In this document: positions 35,840 to 45,636 of the stretch, piece by piece | Layout: each line of letters begins with the position of its first letter | Numbering within the stretch: the stretch's first letter is position 1 | Source of the DNA: Strigamia acuminata | Taxonomy: Eukaryota; Arthropoda; Chilopoda; Geophilomorpha; Linotaeniidae | Reading direction: 5' to 3' | Length of the DNA stretch: 60,000 nucleotides | Assembly: GCA_949358305.1 (NCBI GenBank) | Contig: OX442314.1 | Location: 54,943,369-55,003,368, forward strand | Position numbers and translations under genes: made by a program | The notes under the pieces: model-generated | The model's database searches: none | Told to the model about the DNA's origin: nothing | The model's input: the letters and a program-made list of their open reading frames with translations, nothing else

Positions 35840-38800
35840 TCACAAGCGATCCCTAACTCTCCTCCAGCTCTTAGCCCGTGGTAACGTATAATCAAAACTT
35901 AAGGCTGAAGCCGGGATGTGTGGTGTCGGGAATAATTGGTTTCCGTTGGAAATAGAACGTGGGTTCACTTGCTCACTCATGGAGAACCAAACATGTTTAT
36001 TTTTTGGTTTGCATGTTGTTTCGGTCTGTGTACGCCTCCAATGAGTGAGGAATACAACGAGAGTTCCACTGTCGTTGTGGGTGGCCGATGTCTCTATGGC
36101 AATGGTCAGTACAAATGGGCTAGCCGTATGAGTTGGAATTGACTTTGTTGTTCTCGGTACTCTGGGTTGTTGATCCTGTGAGTTCTGCGATGAGTCTTGT
36201 CGCTCCCGATTGTTAGTTGATGGTGAAGTTGTCGAGGGCTCAACTGCAAGTGGTAAAATGACACACCAGGGGCTGGTTGGCTGTTGGCTAGCTGATGTAA
36301 TTGGCCAAGACAGTCCATCTCTGTCGTGTGTCAAACCATAGTGGATGTTGCTTGTCGAGGGGACAACTGGGCTCCACATGTCGCTCATTGATGGAGGTAT
36401 GCTTATATCCTCTCGATTAACGGTGGTCCAAACAGCCATAGCTTGTTTTACATGGCAATCTTGGGCCAAGTCTGTATTGGACAAAGTGGCGACGGCGACT
36501 TTGGCGTTTTCCATTTCACGAAGAAAAGTCTTGAGTTTGTTACAATTGGGATTCTGCCGGCTGTTTGTATTATTGTCACGTTGCTGGTTAATGTTGATAG
36601 GGTTTATCTTCTCACAGACTTGTGGGCGAATATTTCTCGCCTGAACGATGACTGGGTCAATTGGGGTTAATCGACTGCCCCACTTCTCGTTTGATAACTC
36701 CACCAGATGTCGTTCATCATCTATTGGGGCTTCCGTCATTGAATTTTCGATTGAGGGGGCTGTACCGGCATTGCTTTGTTTCTGGTGCTTGGCGCGGCCG
36801 GGCCCCACTGTGGTTGGTTCTTCATTTGCAATCTCTGTCGGCAGCGTTATTAAAGTCTTGATGCAGCGGTGAATGTGTTCTGATTTTGACTGAATTTCTA
36901 ACCATGTCTTTGGGGAAACTTCTGGCAGATATTGTGTCAGCCGATCCACATCCACAGGCTCTGATTTGTAGCTGTCTATTATTTGCAGCAGTTTGTAAGT
37001 ATTGCCGCCCTGTCCAGCTCTGCTCGTGCCGGAACTGCCTCTTTGAACTGCCTGACTGGCAGCCGTATCCTTGGCTGCACTGAGCAGTTTGTGAATTTCT
37101 TTCCAAACATGGTCATTAGCTTCACAGTCCGTGAATGGAATATCCGTTTCCAAATTGTGAATTCTCTCAAGTATGTCGAAATTTTGTGCAATCAGGTTTT
37201 GATTCCACTTGCACCCATATCCATATGTCTTGCTCGGGATATTCTTTAATTTGCCATCAAAATCTTTGAATATTTGAAAGACAAATTGCGTGTCATTGTC
37301 TGATAATACTTTTTTCTTGAATTTGAATTTCAGTGCTGCATCGAATAAATTCTCTGTGATCTCCACAGCAAAGCGTTTAGCGAGGGCACAGATCTTAATC
37401 CGCCCAGTGGCAACATATTGGGGATATTGTCCAATGAGATAAGAAGTGTTTTTTTTCATCCTGTCTGGGTGGCTGGTCAGCGGGGGCTCGTGTAACAAAC
37501 AGAGGATTTGTTTCTTCAGAGTTGACTGCACTGCTATCATTCTAGTGTTGTCTGGCTCACTCCAATTGTCTTTGAAGTTTGGACACAGTTTGTCTTGCTC
37601 ACAATCTGTTTTTAATGCTCCTTTCTCCATTTTTGGCTTTTCTTGATTTTCTTCCAAAATTATTGTTGCTTTCTTTATCTCTTCCCCTCCCAAGATGTCT
37701 TCGTCCAACTGATTCGCTCTCTTGAGCTCTGAGAAGGAGCGGTTAGCAACAAACTCTTTATTGTGGCACCTCATAGTGAGATCGGGCGGTCGGCGCTTCA
37801 TTGCAAATGGTTCACAATTGGCCGCTTGACTCTGCGCCGGTCGGTTCCTTTTTTCTCTTGTCTTTTTTCGTTTCTCTTTTTGGTTTTTCTTTCTGATGGG
37901 TTTAGTAACTTGAGGAGTTTGTAACGTCCCAACTGGAGATGGTTGAGCCCTTTTTCCTAGCTGTTTTTGTTTCACCGTTGCTCTGGTTTTTATCAGGCTG
38001 CGTGCAGAGGCCCTAATTTGACAGTCAACTTTGGGATTATGCAACGTGCTTGATTGATTAGGCTCCTGAACGCAGTCTTTTAGTTTTTTGCTTTCATTTA
38101 GACAGGGGGTGCCTTTATATTTGTTCATTGGAGGTAACAATCGATTCCATTGTCTGTCTTCTCGCTCGGGATGATGTTCGTCGCATTTCTGTTTGGCACA
38201 GTGAGGATGATGCGTTTTATCATTTTCAGAAGTGCTTTCTTCTGCTTCCTCCCTCTCCGAAATCGCTTGCTCCGGTTGGGCTGGAGTCACGTCGGGCTGT
38301 TTTTGTTGGTCAGTTTCCTGATGAGGACTTGATTGGTCATCTTGCAAACGCTCTGGTTTGTCATTCAAATTTTTTGGCAACAAATCTTTAATTTTTTCCA
38401 TTGGTTCTAATATTGCTTGCTCTGCCTTATTTGTTTGTCCATGCTCGTCACAAATATTCACGATTGGCAGTGGAGTCAGTGTAGAAACCCGTACATTGTT
38501 TAGCGTTTTATTTTTGTTTTGGTCGCAGTTTATTCTTCCCGAAAAAGAAAAGACTATTTTTGTTAAATTCTTTTCCTGTGCAGTCCTGTCGTCTGACGCT
38601 TTCGTTAACAGCTTGGTCAATTGGCCGACCTCGCTCGTTACTTCGGTGTAACTTGGACGTGAAAGGAGCGTTGCGTTTCTGTCTCGAGCTTTTTTCTTTG
38701 GCTTGTGTTTATAATTTTCAAATTCAGACTTGAGGCAACTTAGTAGTGTTTTAGTTCTACTCGATGTTTCCTTTCTATTGTCCTTTGTCGTTTGTTTGTC

Positions 38801-40774
38801 AGCGTGCGGCTTGGGATTGGTTACGAAATCCTTTCTCTTTTGCGAGCGAGGATGACAGCTCCGGAAAGATTGGTTGGAGGTGCTCGTGGGGTCGGGTCGG
38901 CGTTGGTCGCCGTCCCTGCCCGTTTGATTTCCTCTCGTGGACAACCGACTTGGGTGGTCGTCGTCCGACGAGTCGGAGGGGTCGGAGGGGTCGCCATGGG
39001 GGCGATTCTCCGCTCCTCTAGGTGGAACTTCATTGCCATCTTGTGGCTTTTTCTGGCTTCCGGATGGCGGCGGCTCCCTTCCGTCGCTGCTCCCACAAAA
39101 AGAATGCCATTTAGTTTCTTCATTCTCTGGGCCTTCGCGGTCCTTATTTGTATTCTTCCAATCGAGTGAAGCATTAGTGGTCGCTCCAGTTTCGGATCTC
39201 TTCGAGGGGTGACGGTCTCTTGATTTCGGTTCCAGTCGGTCTTCCTCTTGGGATCTTCCTAATTTTGCCGCTTTTGTTGGCTTTGTTCTGCGCTCTCTTG
39301 TTTCGATGTCAGAGCCACAGGGGGGCTTTTGGTTCATTTTTTGGTCTTTCTCTCTTTTATTTCTCTTCGAAATGTCTTGTTCGTATTTTCTTTGGAATTT
39401 CTCTGTTTCTTTTTTCCAATTCTCGGCTTCCCATCTTTTCTGTTCATCAATTATAGCTTGTTTTTTAGCTTCATATTCTTCTCTCCATCTTTCTCGCTCC
39501 CATTCTTCCTGCTCTCTCAGGAATTGTTCTTTTTCCTTTCTAGCCTTTTCAGCTTTCATTCTTTCATGGTATTGTTCTTCCCACTTTTGGTGCTGAATTA
39601 TGGCTTCTTCTCGTAATTTTTGCAGCTTTTCCATTTTATGTTGCGCCAGGAGTTCTCGGAATTGGTCCTTGTAGTCTTGGGCTTTTTTATGCTTTCCTTC
39701 TACGGTGACGTTCCATTCTTGCTTTATCTCGGCTTCCTGGTCTCCTCTCATTTTTTGTATTATTCTTTCCGTTCGCTCGGCTGTCCTTTTGTCGCGTTGT
39801 TGTTTTTCTTCTTCTTCCCTCCAAAGTTGTCTTCTTTCTGCGCTCAATTTTCGTTGCCGATTTATTGTTTCCAATCTCGCTTCTTCTCGAGCCTTTTCGC
39901 GGGCTTTGTAAAGGGCTTTTTGGGGGTCGGGTACAAAACCGCCTATTTCACTTGGCGTTTCTTGTTGCATGGGCGTCTCCGCTGCTGGTGTTGCGACTGG
40001 CGTTGCGGCTTGGGCCATACAGATAGCATCAGTGAGTAGAGTAATCGATTCCCAGACCGACGTCCCTACTGGAATGTCTATCGCTGCTTTCAGTCGGGTC
40101 GCTTGTTGTGTTAGCCGTATCAGGTGGGCTATCTCGGGAGAGACTGAAGCAGGTCGCACCGTAACCTGGGGGGTTATCGGGGTCCCGCTCCTGCCTCGCC
40201 GCGGAGTTTGTTCTAGCCGTATTAAATGGGCCACTTCAGGAGAAACCGAGGCAGGCCTCGCCGTAACTTGGGAAGTTATCGGGGTCCCGCCCTGGTCTCG
40301 CACAAGAGTTTGATCCACTGGTGGCGATGGGTTGGTGCTGATGGTATTTGTTTGCCTCGGAGTTTTGTGTGTCTCCTCGGCCACTAATATCGATACTCGT
40401 TCGGTTGATTGTTCGTGAATTTCTTCGCAATTTTCTGGAACTTCTGTATCGGTATCTTCGAAGGTTTGCGTATTTAAGGGAACCCGCTCTCGCTCTGGCC
40501 CAGGGGGGGCTGTGAGCGAGGCAGCTTGCTCCTCTTTCTGCGTATTCAAGGGAATCCGCTCTCGCTCTGCCCCATGGGGGGCTGTGAGCGAGGCAGCTTG
40601 CTCCTCTTTCTGCGCCTTCACTTTTTGTTTGTTCGCTCGGGCTTTCGCCTTAGCGGATTGTTCCGGAACTGGACCGTCCGACCTTTGGTGATAGTCGGAG
40701 GTTCTGTTTCCCTTTTTGAGCATAGGTTGCTCGGTTTCAGACGCGGATTGTTCATCTTTGTCTGACATTTTCAT
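35840..40774 (-). CDS. giant Gag-like ORF of the non-autonomous LTR element
   Basis: The frame is open from the primer site; the first plausible start is ATG 40774 (MKMSDKDEQ), giving about 1644 residues. Near the N-terminus two peptides are tandemly duplicated (QKEEQAASLTAP..ERER and PASVSPEVAHLIRL). A long charged coiled coil of E, K, R, Q follows (nt about 39310-39900). Then come hydrophilic low-complexity regions, a more globular segment (YLIGQYPQYVATGRIKICAL and FQIFKDFDGKLKNIPSKTYG, nt about 37170-37450) and a Ser/Thr/Pro-rich C-terminus ending RRVRDRL. There is no zinc knuckle, protease DTG or RT YxDD. It probably has a structural Gag-like role. It is uninterrupted, so selection or very recent origin kept it open. 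Confidence 0.8.
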   Translation of the reverse strand: MKMSDKDEQSASETEQPMLKKGNRTSDYHQRSDGPVPEQSAKAKARANKQKVKAQKEEQAASLTAPHGAERERIPLNTQKEEQAASLTAPPGPERERVPLNTQTFEDTDTEVPENCEEIHEQSTERVSILVAEETHKTPRQTNTISTNPSPPVDQTLVRDQGGTPITSQVTARPASVSPEVAHLIRLEQTPRRGRSGTPITPQVTVRPASVSPEIAHLIRLTQQATRLKAAIDIPVGTSVWESITLLTDAICMAQAATPVATPAAETPMQQETPSEIGGFVPDPQKALYKAREKAREEARLETINRQRKLSAERRQLWREEEEKQQRDKRTAERTERIIQKMRGDQEAEIKQEWNVTVEGKHKKAQDYKDQFRELLAQHKMEKLQKLREEAIIQHQKWEEQYHERMKAEKARKEKEQFLREQEEWERERWREEYEAKKQAIIDEQKRWEAENWKKETEKFQRKYEQDISKRNKREKDQKMNQKPPCGSDIETRERRTKPTKAAKLGRSQEEDRLEPKSRDRHPSKRSETGATTNASLDWKNTNKDREGPENEETKWHSFCGSSDGREPPPSGSQKKPQDGNEVPPRGAENRPHGDPSDPSDSSDDDHPSRLSTRGNQTGRDGDQRRPDPTSTSNQSFRSCHPRSQKRKDFVTNPKPHADKQTTKDNRKETSSRTKTLLSCLKSEFENYKHKPKKKARDRNATLLSRPSYTEVTSEVGQLTKLLTKASDDRTAQEKNLTKIVFSFSGRINCDQNKNKTLNNVRVSTLTPLPIVNICDEHGQTNKAEQAILEPMEKIKDLLPKNLNDKPERLQDDQSSPHQETDQQKQPDVTPAQPEQAISEREEAEESTSENDKTHHPHCAKQKCDEHHPEREDRQWNRLLPPMNKYKGTPCLNESKKLKDCVQEPNQSSTLHNPKVDCQIRASARSLIKTRATVKQKQLGKRAQPSPVGTLQTPQVTKPIRKKNQKEKRKKTREKRNRPAQSQAANCEPFAMKRRPPDLTMRCHNKEFVANRSFSELKRANQLDEDILGGEEIKKATIILEENQEKPKMEKGALKTDCEQDKLCPNFKDNWSEPDNTRMIAVQSTLKKQILCLLHEPPLTSHPDRMKKNTSYLIGQYPQYVATGRIKICALAKRFAVEITENLFDAALKFKFKKKVLSDNDTQFVFQIFKDFDGKLKNIPSKTYGYGCKWNQNLIAQNFDILERIHNLETDIPFTDCEANDHVWKEIHKLLSAAKDTAASQAVQRGSSGTSRAGQGGNTYKLLQIIDSYKSEPVDVDRLTQYLPEVSPKTWLEIQSKSEHIHRCIKTLITLPTEIANEEPTTVGPGRAKHQKQSNAGTAPSIENSMTEAPIDDERHLVELSNEKWGSRLTPIDPVIVQARNIRPQVCEKINPININQQRDNNTNSRQNPNCNKLKTFLREMENAKVAVATLSNTDLAQDCHVKQAMAVWTTVNREDISIPPSMSDMWSPVVPSTSNIHYGLTHDRDGLSWPITSASQQPTSPWCVILPLAVEPSTTSPSTNNRERQDSSQNSQDQQPRVPRTTKSIPTHTASPFVLTIAIETSATHNDSGTLVVFLTHWRRTQTETTCKPKNKHVWFSMSEQVNPRSISNGNQLFPTPHIPASALSFDYTLPRAKSWRRVRDRL

Positions 40775-40823
40775 TTGGTTATTTTTAAAAGAGATCACAA
40801 GTTCAGTTTGAGATTTATTTCTA

Positions 40824-40842
40824 AATCCCGGACAGGCCCCCA
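40824..40842 (-). other. primer-binding site, tRNA-Pro-like
   Basis: Two bases inside the 5' LTR, the element strand reads TGGGGGCCTGTCCGGGAT. The usual tRNA-Pro site is TGGGGGCTCGTCCGGGAT, so two adjacent bases differ. The tRNA may differ slightly in this species. Confidence 0.65.
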
Positions 40843-40844
40843 CG

Positions 40845-41663
40845 TGTCGCGTCCTACTTTGTATAGGTTTAAATAGCGCTAACGTGTAATACTTTACCTG
40901 TGATCAATTATGCAAATACCCAAATGAATACTAAATGTATGTAAATAAACAGGTAATTTATTCACCAGGCTTTATGCCTTTAAAATACACTCAGTAATAA
41001 TTCTAGAGTCGACGTGGTCAGCGTCGAACAAAGGATTTCTCAAGATGGCGTCGTCGATTCCGCGTGGTCGGCGGAACAAAGGCGGCGTCTCGAGTTGTCG
41101 TTAATTCGTCACGGATTCGTCTTCACGGACGCGGTGGAATGCTCTCTCGAGTCTTCTATCCGTGCCTGTTGTCTAGGGTTTGGTTTAGCGTCGCAGAGGC
41201 CTCGTCTAGGAACTTTGGGGTTCCCTACAAAGCACTCGGACACTTACTTCGGCGAATAATCGTCTGGGCGATTATTCTGGGTGATTTCACAAGGGCTATT
41301 CTCGTGCTTTCGCAGGAATAGCTCGCAAGTGACTTCGTGAGAGTTACAGTTTGCACTTTACTCAGCGATCCTCGATCAATCCTAACTTGTAGTTGAAGTT
41401 GGCCTGACGGTGAGGTAGTTGCTGTGTTCTTGGTGTCGTTTGTGTAAGTTCTGTCTTTTGGCGGGAATTTCTCCCTTTTATGGGTCAGTGTGAGGGGCCG
41501 GCGCAGCCAATGGGGGCTTGCCACCCGACACCTCACTCCCCTCGGGGCACACACCTGCTCAGAGAGAGGCGGAGCCAACACGAGAGGAATGACCCGTCTG
41601 TTGCAGTGAGTCAAAGGGCAAATATCCGCTTGGGGGGAATATTTATCCCTTTTGCTCACCACA
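40845..41663 (-). repeat. 5' LTR of the giant-ORF element
   Basis: 819 bp, matching 34990-35808 except one base seen. It is followed by AATT (41664-41667). Confidence 0.93.
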
Positions 41664-41667
41664 AATT

Positions 41668-42210
41668 GTGTCCCCACAACTCCTTGATTGAACATTTACC
41701 AATGTGAAAAGCTTGAAGTTCAATCAATGAATTAATACCCAGTGACGATGGCTTCGAAAAACGTGTGCCAACTGACGGAGGCAACGGCCTCGTAAATTCA
41801 ACAAAGAAAAATCAAAATCGTGTCCATACAACTCCTTGATTGCACACCTATCAACGTGAAAAGCTTGAAATTAAATCAATTTGAGAAAAATAATTTGAAT
41901 AAATACCCAGTAACGACGATAAACTAGAAAACGAAGGCTTCGAAGAATGCGCGCCAACTGACGGAAACGACATCCTCGACGACAATGGCGGCGGCATCGA
42001 CCTGGCAAATTGAGCGAAGAAAAATCAAAATTGTGTCCACACCACTTCTTGATTGTACAACTACTAATATGTAAAGCTTGAAATTAAATAAATTAATTTG
42101 AATACATACCCAGTGACTACGATAAACTAGAAAACGAAGGCTTCGAAGAACGCGTGCCAACTGACGGAAGGAGCAACATCCTCGACGTTAGTGCTACGAA
42201 TACAAAGAAA
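41668..42210. repeat. tandem repeat of about 150-215 bp, three units
   Basis: Units start gTGTCC.CACAACTCCTTGATT near 41668, 41818 and 42031. Each holds AAGCTTGAA.TT.AAT, CCCAGTgACGA, GAAAACGAAGGCTTCGAAGA, GCCAACTGACGGA and ends AACAAAGAAAAATCAAAAT. Related units lie at 54303-54600. Units carry different deletions, so the array is old. Confidence 0.8.
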
Positions 42211-43025
42211 TGAATGACTGATCAACGCTGTGTGGTGGCGATTAATTGAAACTACGTCATTTCTCATGCATATAAACGCACTTGAAGTACTTTCTATGAC
42301 GTAATATCGATAAAACCGCAATCATTGGTTACTGAATCAAGTATCACGGAAACCCGAAATGTGGACAACGGAATATCATAACAAGCGAAAAATAAAATTA
42401 GCAAAACATAAAGAAAGTACATTAATATTTGCTAAAAATAATTTTTTCCTCAAAAAATTTATTATTATTATTCTTAAAATTTCTTAGCCTAATAATTTTT
42501 CGTCTATTTGTATATTTCTGCTTTTCTGCTGGCACAGATCTGTGGGCTTGGGCCGCTGATTTTGTCTTGGAACAAGACAATACTTTTCATGTCACATGAA
42601 AAGCATTATTTTGACAGTTTTGCGTCGGGTGCTTTCTGCGTTTTTTGGAGGGGTTTTGCAGTTGGACGGTATTCGGTGGAAAACGCATGCGCTTCGGCCG
42701 GTGGATCGAATCGCCGTCGACCGGAACAAGTGTTGTTGAAGTGATTTTGGTTTTTTTTATTATTTTAATGAAAAATAGGTGTTTTTTTTATGATTTTTTT
42801 TGGTTTTTTTGGTTTATTTTTATATAAAATGACGAAATTAGCAAAAAATTGAAATTACTTGTTTTTTGTTATTAAAATTAGGATGTTTGTTTGTTTTATT
42901 TTATTTATCGTTTATTTACAGGTTTTAATTTGATTTTGTAGTTAAAATTGACTAATCTGGAAAAAAATACGAAAAATGAGAATGGTATGTTTGGTATGGA
43001 ATTAAATGCAGCTTATTGCTAGCTA
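42211..43025. other. AT-rich intergenic DNA
   Basis: T-rich sequence with no supported gene. A short palindrome-like ATGTCACATGAAAAGC is visible near 42590. It ends at the stop codon of the PABPN1 retrocopy. Confidence 0.4.
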
Positions 43026-43649
43026 TTAATACGGCGACGACCAATGTCGAGTCCTAGGTCTTCGAGTGGGCCCATAACCTCCTCTTGCATTCGGACGAAA
43101 TTGAGTGCAACGGCCTCTAAACGGGGCTCGATATTGTCCTCTCGGTGGCCGGTTCGTCGCCGTATAAATGCCCGGTCGGTTGGTGCGTTTCGCGCACACC
43201 TTAATCGCTCTGCCCCTGAACAGAGATTAGTCCATGGCCAAAGCGACCGCCACCGAATCCGAATCGGCGAACTCCATGTACGCAAATCCCTTGGGATGAC
43301 CCGTGAACTTGTCGGCCATTATGGTGACTCTATTGACCGCTCCGCATCCGACGAAATGTCGTTCCAATTCGTCCGCCGTCGTCCCGTAGTCGACGTTTCC
43401 GACGTAGATGGATCGCGAATCCGAATCCGCAGCGTCTCTTACCGGTGATTGCGAACCTGAAGATTCGCCACGATTTAGTATTCCAATGTCCACTTGCAGT
43501 TGCTTCAATTTGGCCACTTCCTCTTCAATTTCTTTCGCCGGGCCTCTGAGTTCTTCCGGCGGCGAATCGGCGTCGTTGCCGTCCTCAACAACTTTTTCTT
43601 CGTAGTCCAATGAATCGTTCATTTCTACGTCTCCGTTCATTTCCGCCAT
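43026..43649 (-). pseudogene. PABPN1: PABPN1 (nuclear poly(A)-binding protein) retrocopy with one nonsense codon
   Basis: From ATG 43649 the frame encodes an acidic N-terminus, a coiled-coil helix (AKEIEEEVAKLKQLQVDIG) and an RRM with RSIYVGNVDYG (RNP2-type) and HPKGFAYMEF (RNP1), both intact. At 43227-43229 a TAA stands where the family has Glu of ALDESLFRGR. After it the same frame stays open for 66 codons with SLFRGRAIKV, an Arg/Gly/Pro-rich tail and the family's end WSSPY before TAA at 43026. The full frame is 208 codons, like fly Pabp2 in size, with no introns, so it is probably an RNA-derived copy. The parent binds nascent poly(A) and sets tail length in the nucleus. Truncation removes the last RRM strand and the Arg-rich tail. 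The single lesion implies recent inactivation or a polymorphism. Confidence 0.9.
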
Positions 43650-43769
43650 TTGAAAGTAAATGTGGTGCGTGTTGGTTCGGGTTTACAACGACTCTAAGAG
43701 ACTAAAGAACAAAAAAAGTCTTTTTATACCACAACGCAATACGTCGTTTATGCGTTTAGTCATCCAATT
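43650..43769 (-). promoter_or_regulatory. TATA/CCAAT promoter of the PABPN1 copy
   Basis: TATAAAAAG (plus tttttata 43721-43728) lies about 75 bp upstream of ATG and a reversed CCAAT box (plus 43764-43768) about 40 bp further. The leader shares gccatttgaaagta and GGTTCGGGTTT with the three zinc-finger genes. Homology stops just beyond the CCAAT box. Confidence 0.8.
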
Positions 43770-43781
43770 ATGACAGTTATC

Positions 43782-44222
43782 AAACCGTTATAATTCCAAT
43801 ATTGGCACCAAATGGCGCTGACAGACCGAAAGTGCGCGAGATTTGATTTAAACACTAACGTGTACATAATATTTCAGTGCAAAGAAGAAAATATAATTTA
43901 TCAGCCCGATCAAATCCGTCGATATGACTCTGAGGCGGACGGAGGCGTCAAAACCTCCCGAGATGTTTGTGGATCATCGTCGACTGTCCCCGCAAAATTA
44001 ATAACCAACCATCGATGCGCCCACCTGGAAGGAATTTCAATTTTTTAGCTTTTAGAGTTCTAAATGTGGAAATAGCGTAAAGCTTAGTATTCAACGTGTT
44101 CTCGCGGTCAGCTACGATCATCCAACGTTCCACTTCCGGTTACAATAATCCGACTTTCTACTTCCGGTTGAAATTTCCAATTATTTTGTTAATGCACTGC
44201 AATCGATCGTTATTTTGACGTT
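43782..44222. repeat. segmental duplication, partner 54893-55345
   Basis: Both contain caccaaatggcgctgacagac, atcatcgtcgactgtccccgc and two cacttccggtt words, with about 5 percent differences. Here the segment lies upstream of the PABPN1 promoter; at the partner it joins the 3' flank of zinc-finger gene 3. Confidence 0.85.
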
Positions 44223-44409
44223 AAATCTTTAGATGTCGCGTTTATTTTATAGGAAGTTTAAAAAGTTTAAGAAGTCATTTTTGTGAAAATTTGAAGCCAA
44301 ACTTCTTTCATGTCAAAAATTTGTGTATTTGCAGCAAGTTTGGTTGGTTGAAAGACAACTAAACATTTAGCTAAAAACAACGTTAAAATTTTGTTGTCTG
44401 AATTGAATT

Positions 44410-44720
44410 TAGTAAAGGGTACTAGCTGTTCACCCGCAGAGCCATAAATCACTCAAAACCATAGATCAAACAAATGTAAAAATACATTTTTGCATAAACC
44501 ACACAAAAATGCAACCCAAATCCAAACCACACCAAACCAAAACAGAATCAAACCCAACGCCAATCCGGCCAATACCCAAACACAATCAAACCCAAAATTT
44601 AACCAAAACCCAACGCCAATGCAGCCAATACAATTTTGGCCCAAACCAAACCAGACCAAAACCCAAATGCCACTGCAGCCACCCGCAAAGACCCGCATAG
44701 ACCCGCATAGACCCCGCATA
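44410..44720. repeat. CCAAA-rich low-complexity repeat, partner 52198-52345
   Basis: Starts ACTAGCTGTTCACCCGCAG, as does the partner, then AAAACCATAGATCAAACAAA and a long stretch of C and A with CCAAACC words. It ends with GACCCGCATA repeated three times. This could be a degraded short interspersed element. Confidence 0.6.
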
Positions 44721-44756
44721 GATCCGGCATTTTGAATAATTGTGATGAAATTACAT

Positions 44757-45085
44757 CACAATTCACTGAATCCACGACTATTCATCGCGCGACCATTCAT
44801 CGGCGCTAAGTCATCGCGCGGCCAACTCATCGCGACATAAAACGGCACTAATAATAACACTAAAATCCCAAGAAGGGCTAACAAAGGGGGGGCTGCGCCC
44901 CCCCTTGACCCCCCGCGAACCTCACCTTGCTGGTTTTTTTATGCAAACCACTTCTTTGAGCCAACTTGTCGTGAGTTGGTCACGCGATGAGTTGGTCACG
45001 CGATGAGTTGGCCGCGCGATGACTTAGCCGTGCGATGACTTAGCGCCGATGAATGGTCTCGCGATGAATAGTCGCCGTACCAATT
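44757..45085. mobile_element. foldback MITE with CATCGCG subrepeats
   Basis: The left arm (44770-44840) and right arm (44975-45075) are inverted copies built from 15- to 17-bp subunits such as CTATTCATCGCG, CATTCATCGGCGCTAAG and CAACTCATCGCG. The centre holds a GC-rich hairpin (GGGGGGCTGCGCCCCCC, 44887-44903). No transposase. A target duplication could not be fixed. Confidence 0.75.
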
Positions 45086-45099
45086 CACTCAACCAAATG

Positions 45100-45335
45100 T
45101 TTTTTTTACCCGCTATTTTATGTTTTTACCCGCTATTTTGTGTTTTTACCCGCTATTTTATGTTTTTACCCGCTATTTTATGTTTTTAACCGCTATTTTC
45201 CCATATTTACCTGCTATTTCCTTCTATTTACCCGCTATTTTATGTTTTTAACCGCTATTTTATGTTTTTAATCGCTATTTTCCCATATTAACCCGCTATT
45301 TTCTCCGATTTACCCGCTATTTTATTTTGTTTTAT
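45100..45335. repeat. minisatellite, about 20-bp unit
   Basis: The unit tttttacccgctattttatg repeats about a dozen times with growing divergence to the right. Confidence 0.9.
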
Positions 45336-45544
45336 TATGCAACCACTTTTTTCAATTTTTTGGATAAAATTACCCAAAAAAGTTTGTTTTTTTCAAATTA
45401 AACGCCAACCATAAGTCAGATCAAAAAGTTATTGCCACCATCGTTTTCAGCGGAATTTTCTACTCTGGAAACATGTTTCAAACATTTTTTTCGGTGAATT
45501 TTACGAATTTTGGGTTTTTACATGGTGAAATTTAAATTTTGCAT

Positions 45545-45636
45545 AAATTTTTCAATCGGTCGCCCGCTAAGATGGCCCGAATCGGCACTTTTCCTCGCCC
45601 GAATCAAAAAGTAAAATATACAGGCTTGTGCAGAAT
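45545..45636. repeat. flank of the hAT insertion, related to 46975-47110
   Basis: The words CGCCCGCTAAGATGGCCCGAATCGG and aaaatatacagg recur in diverged form near 46990-47070. The pre-insertion sequence continues at 46896. An old tandem duplication was later hit by the hAT element. Confidence 0.55.

Larger units (their letters stand above)
34990..41663 (-). mobile_element. young LTR element with a single giant ORF and no polymerase
   Basis: LTRs of 819 bp (34990-35808 and 40845-41663) start TG, end CA and are flanked by AATT. I see one difference between them (A at 35207, G at 41062). The element is minus-strand. After the 5' LTR comes a tRNA-Pro-like primer site, then one ORF of about 1644 codons filling the interior, then a purine tract. 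No RT, RNase H, protease or integrase motif is present. It is non-autonomous but recently mobile. A solo LTR of the family lies at 58523. Confidence 0.93.

Noticed and set aside
38764-40039. Plus-strand ORFs rich in Phe, Ser and Leu opposite the giant ORF
   Set aside because: They mirror the Lys/Glu-rich coiled coil on the other strand.
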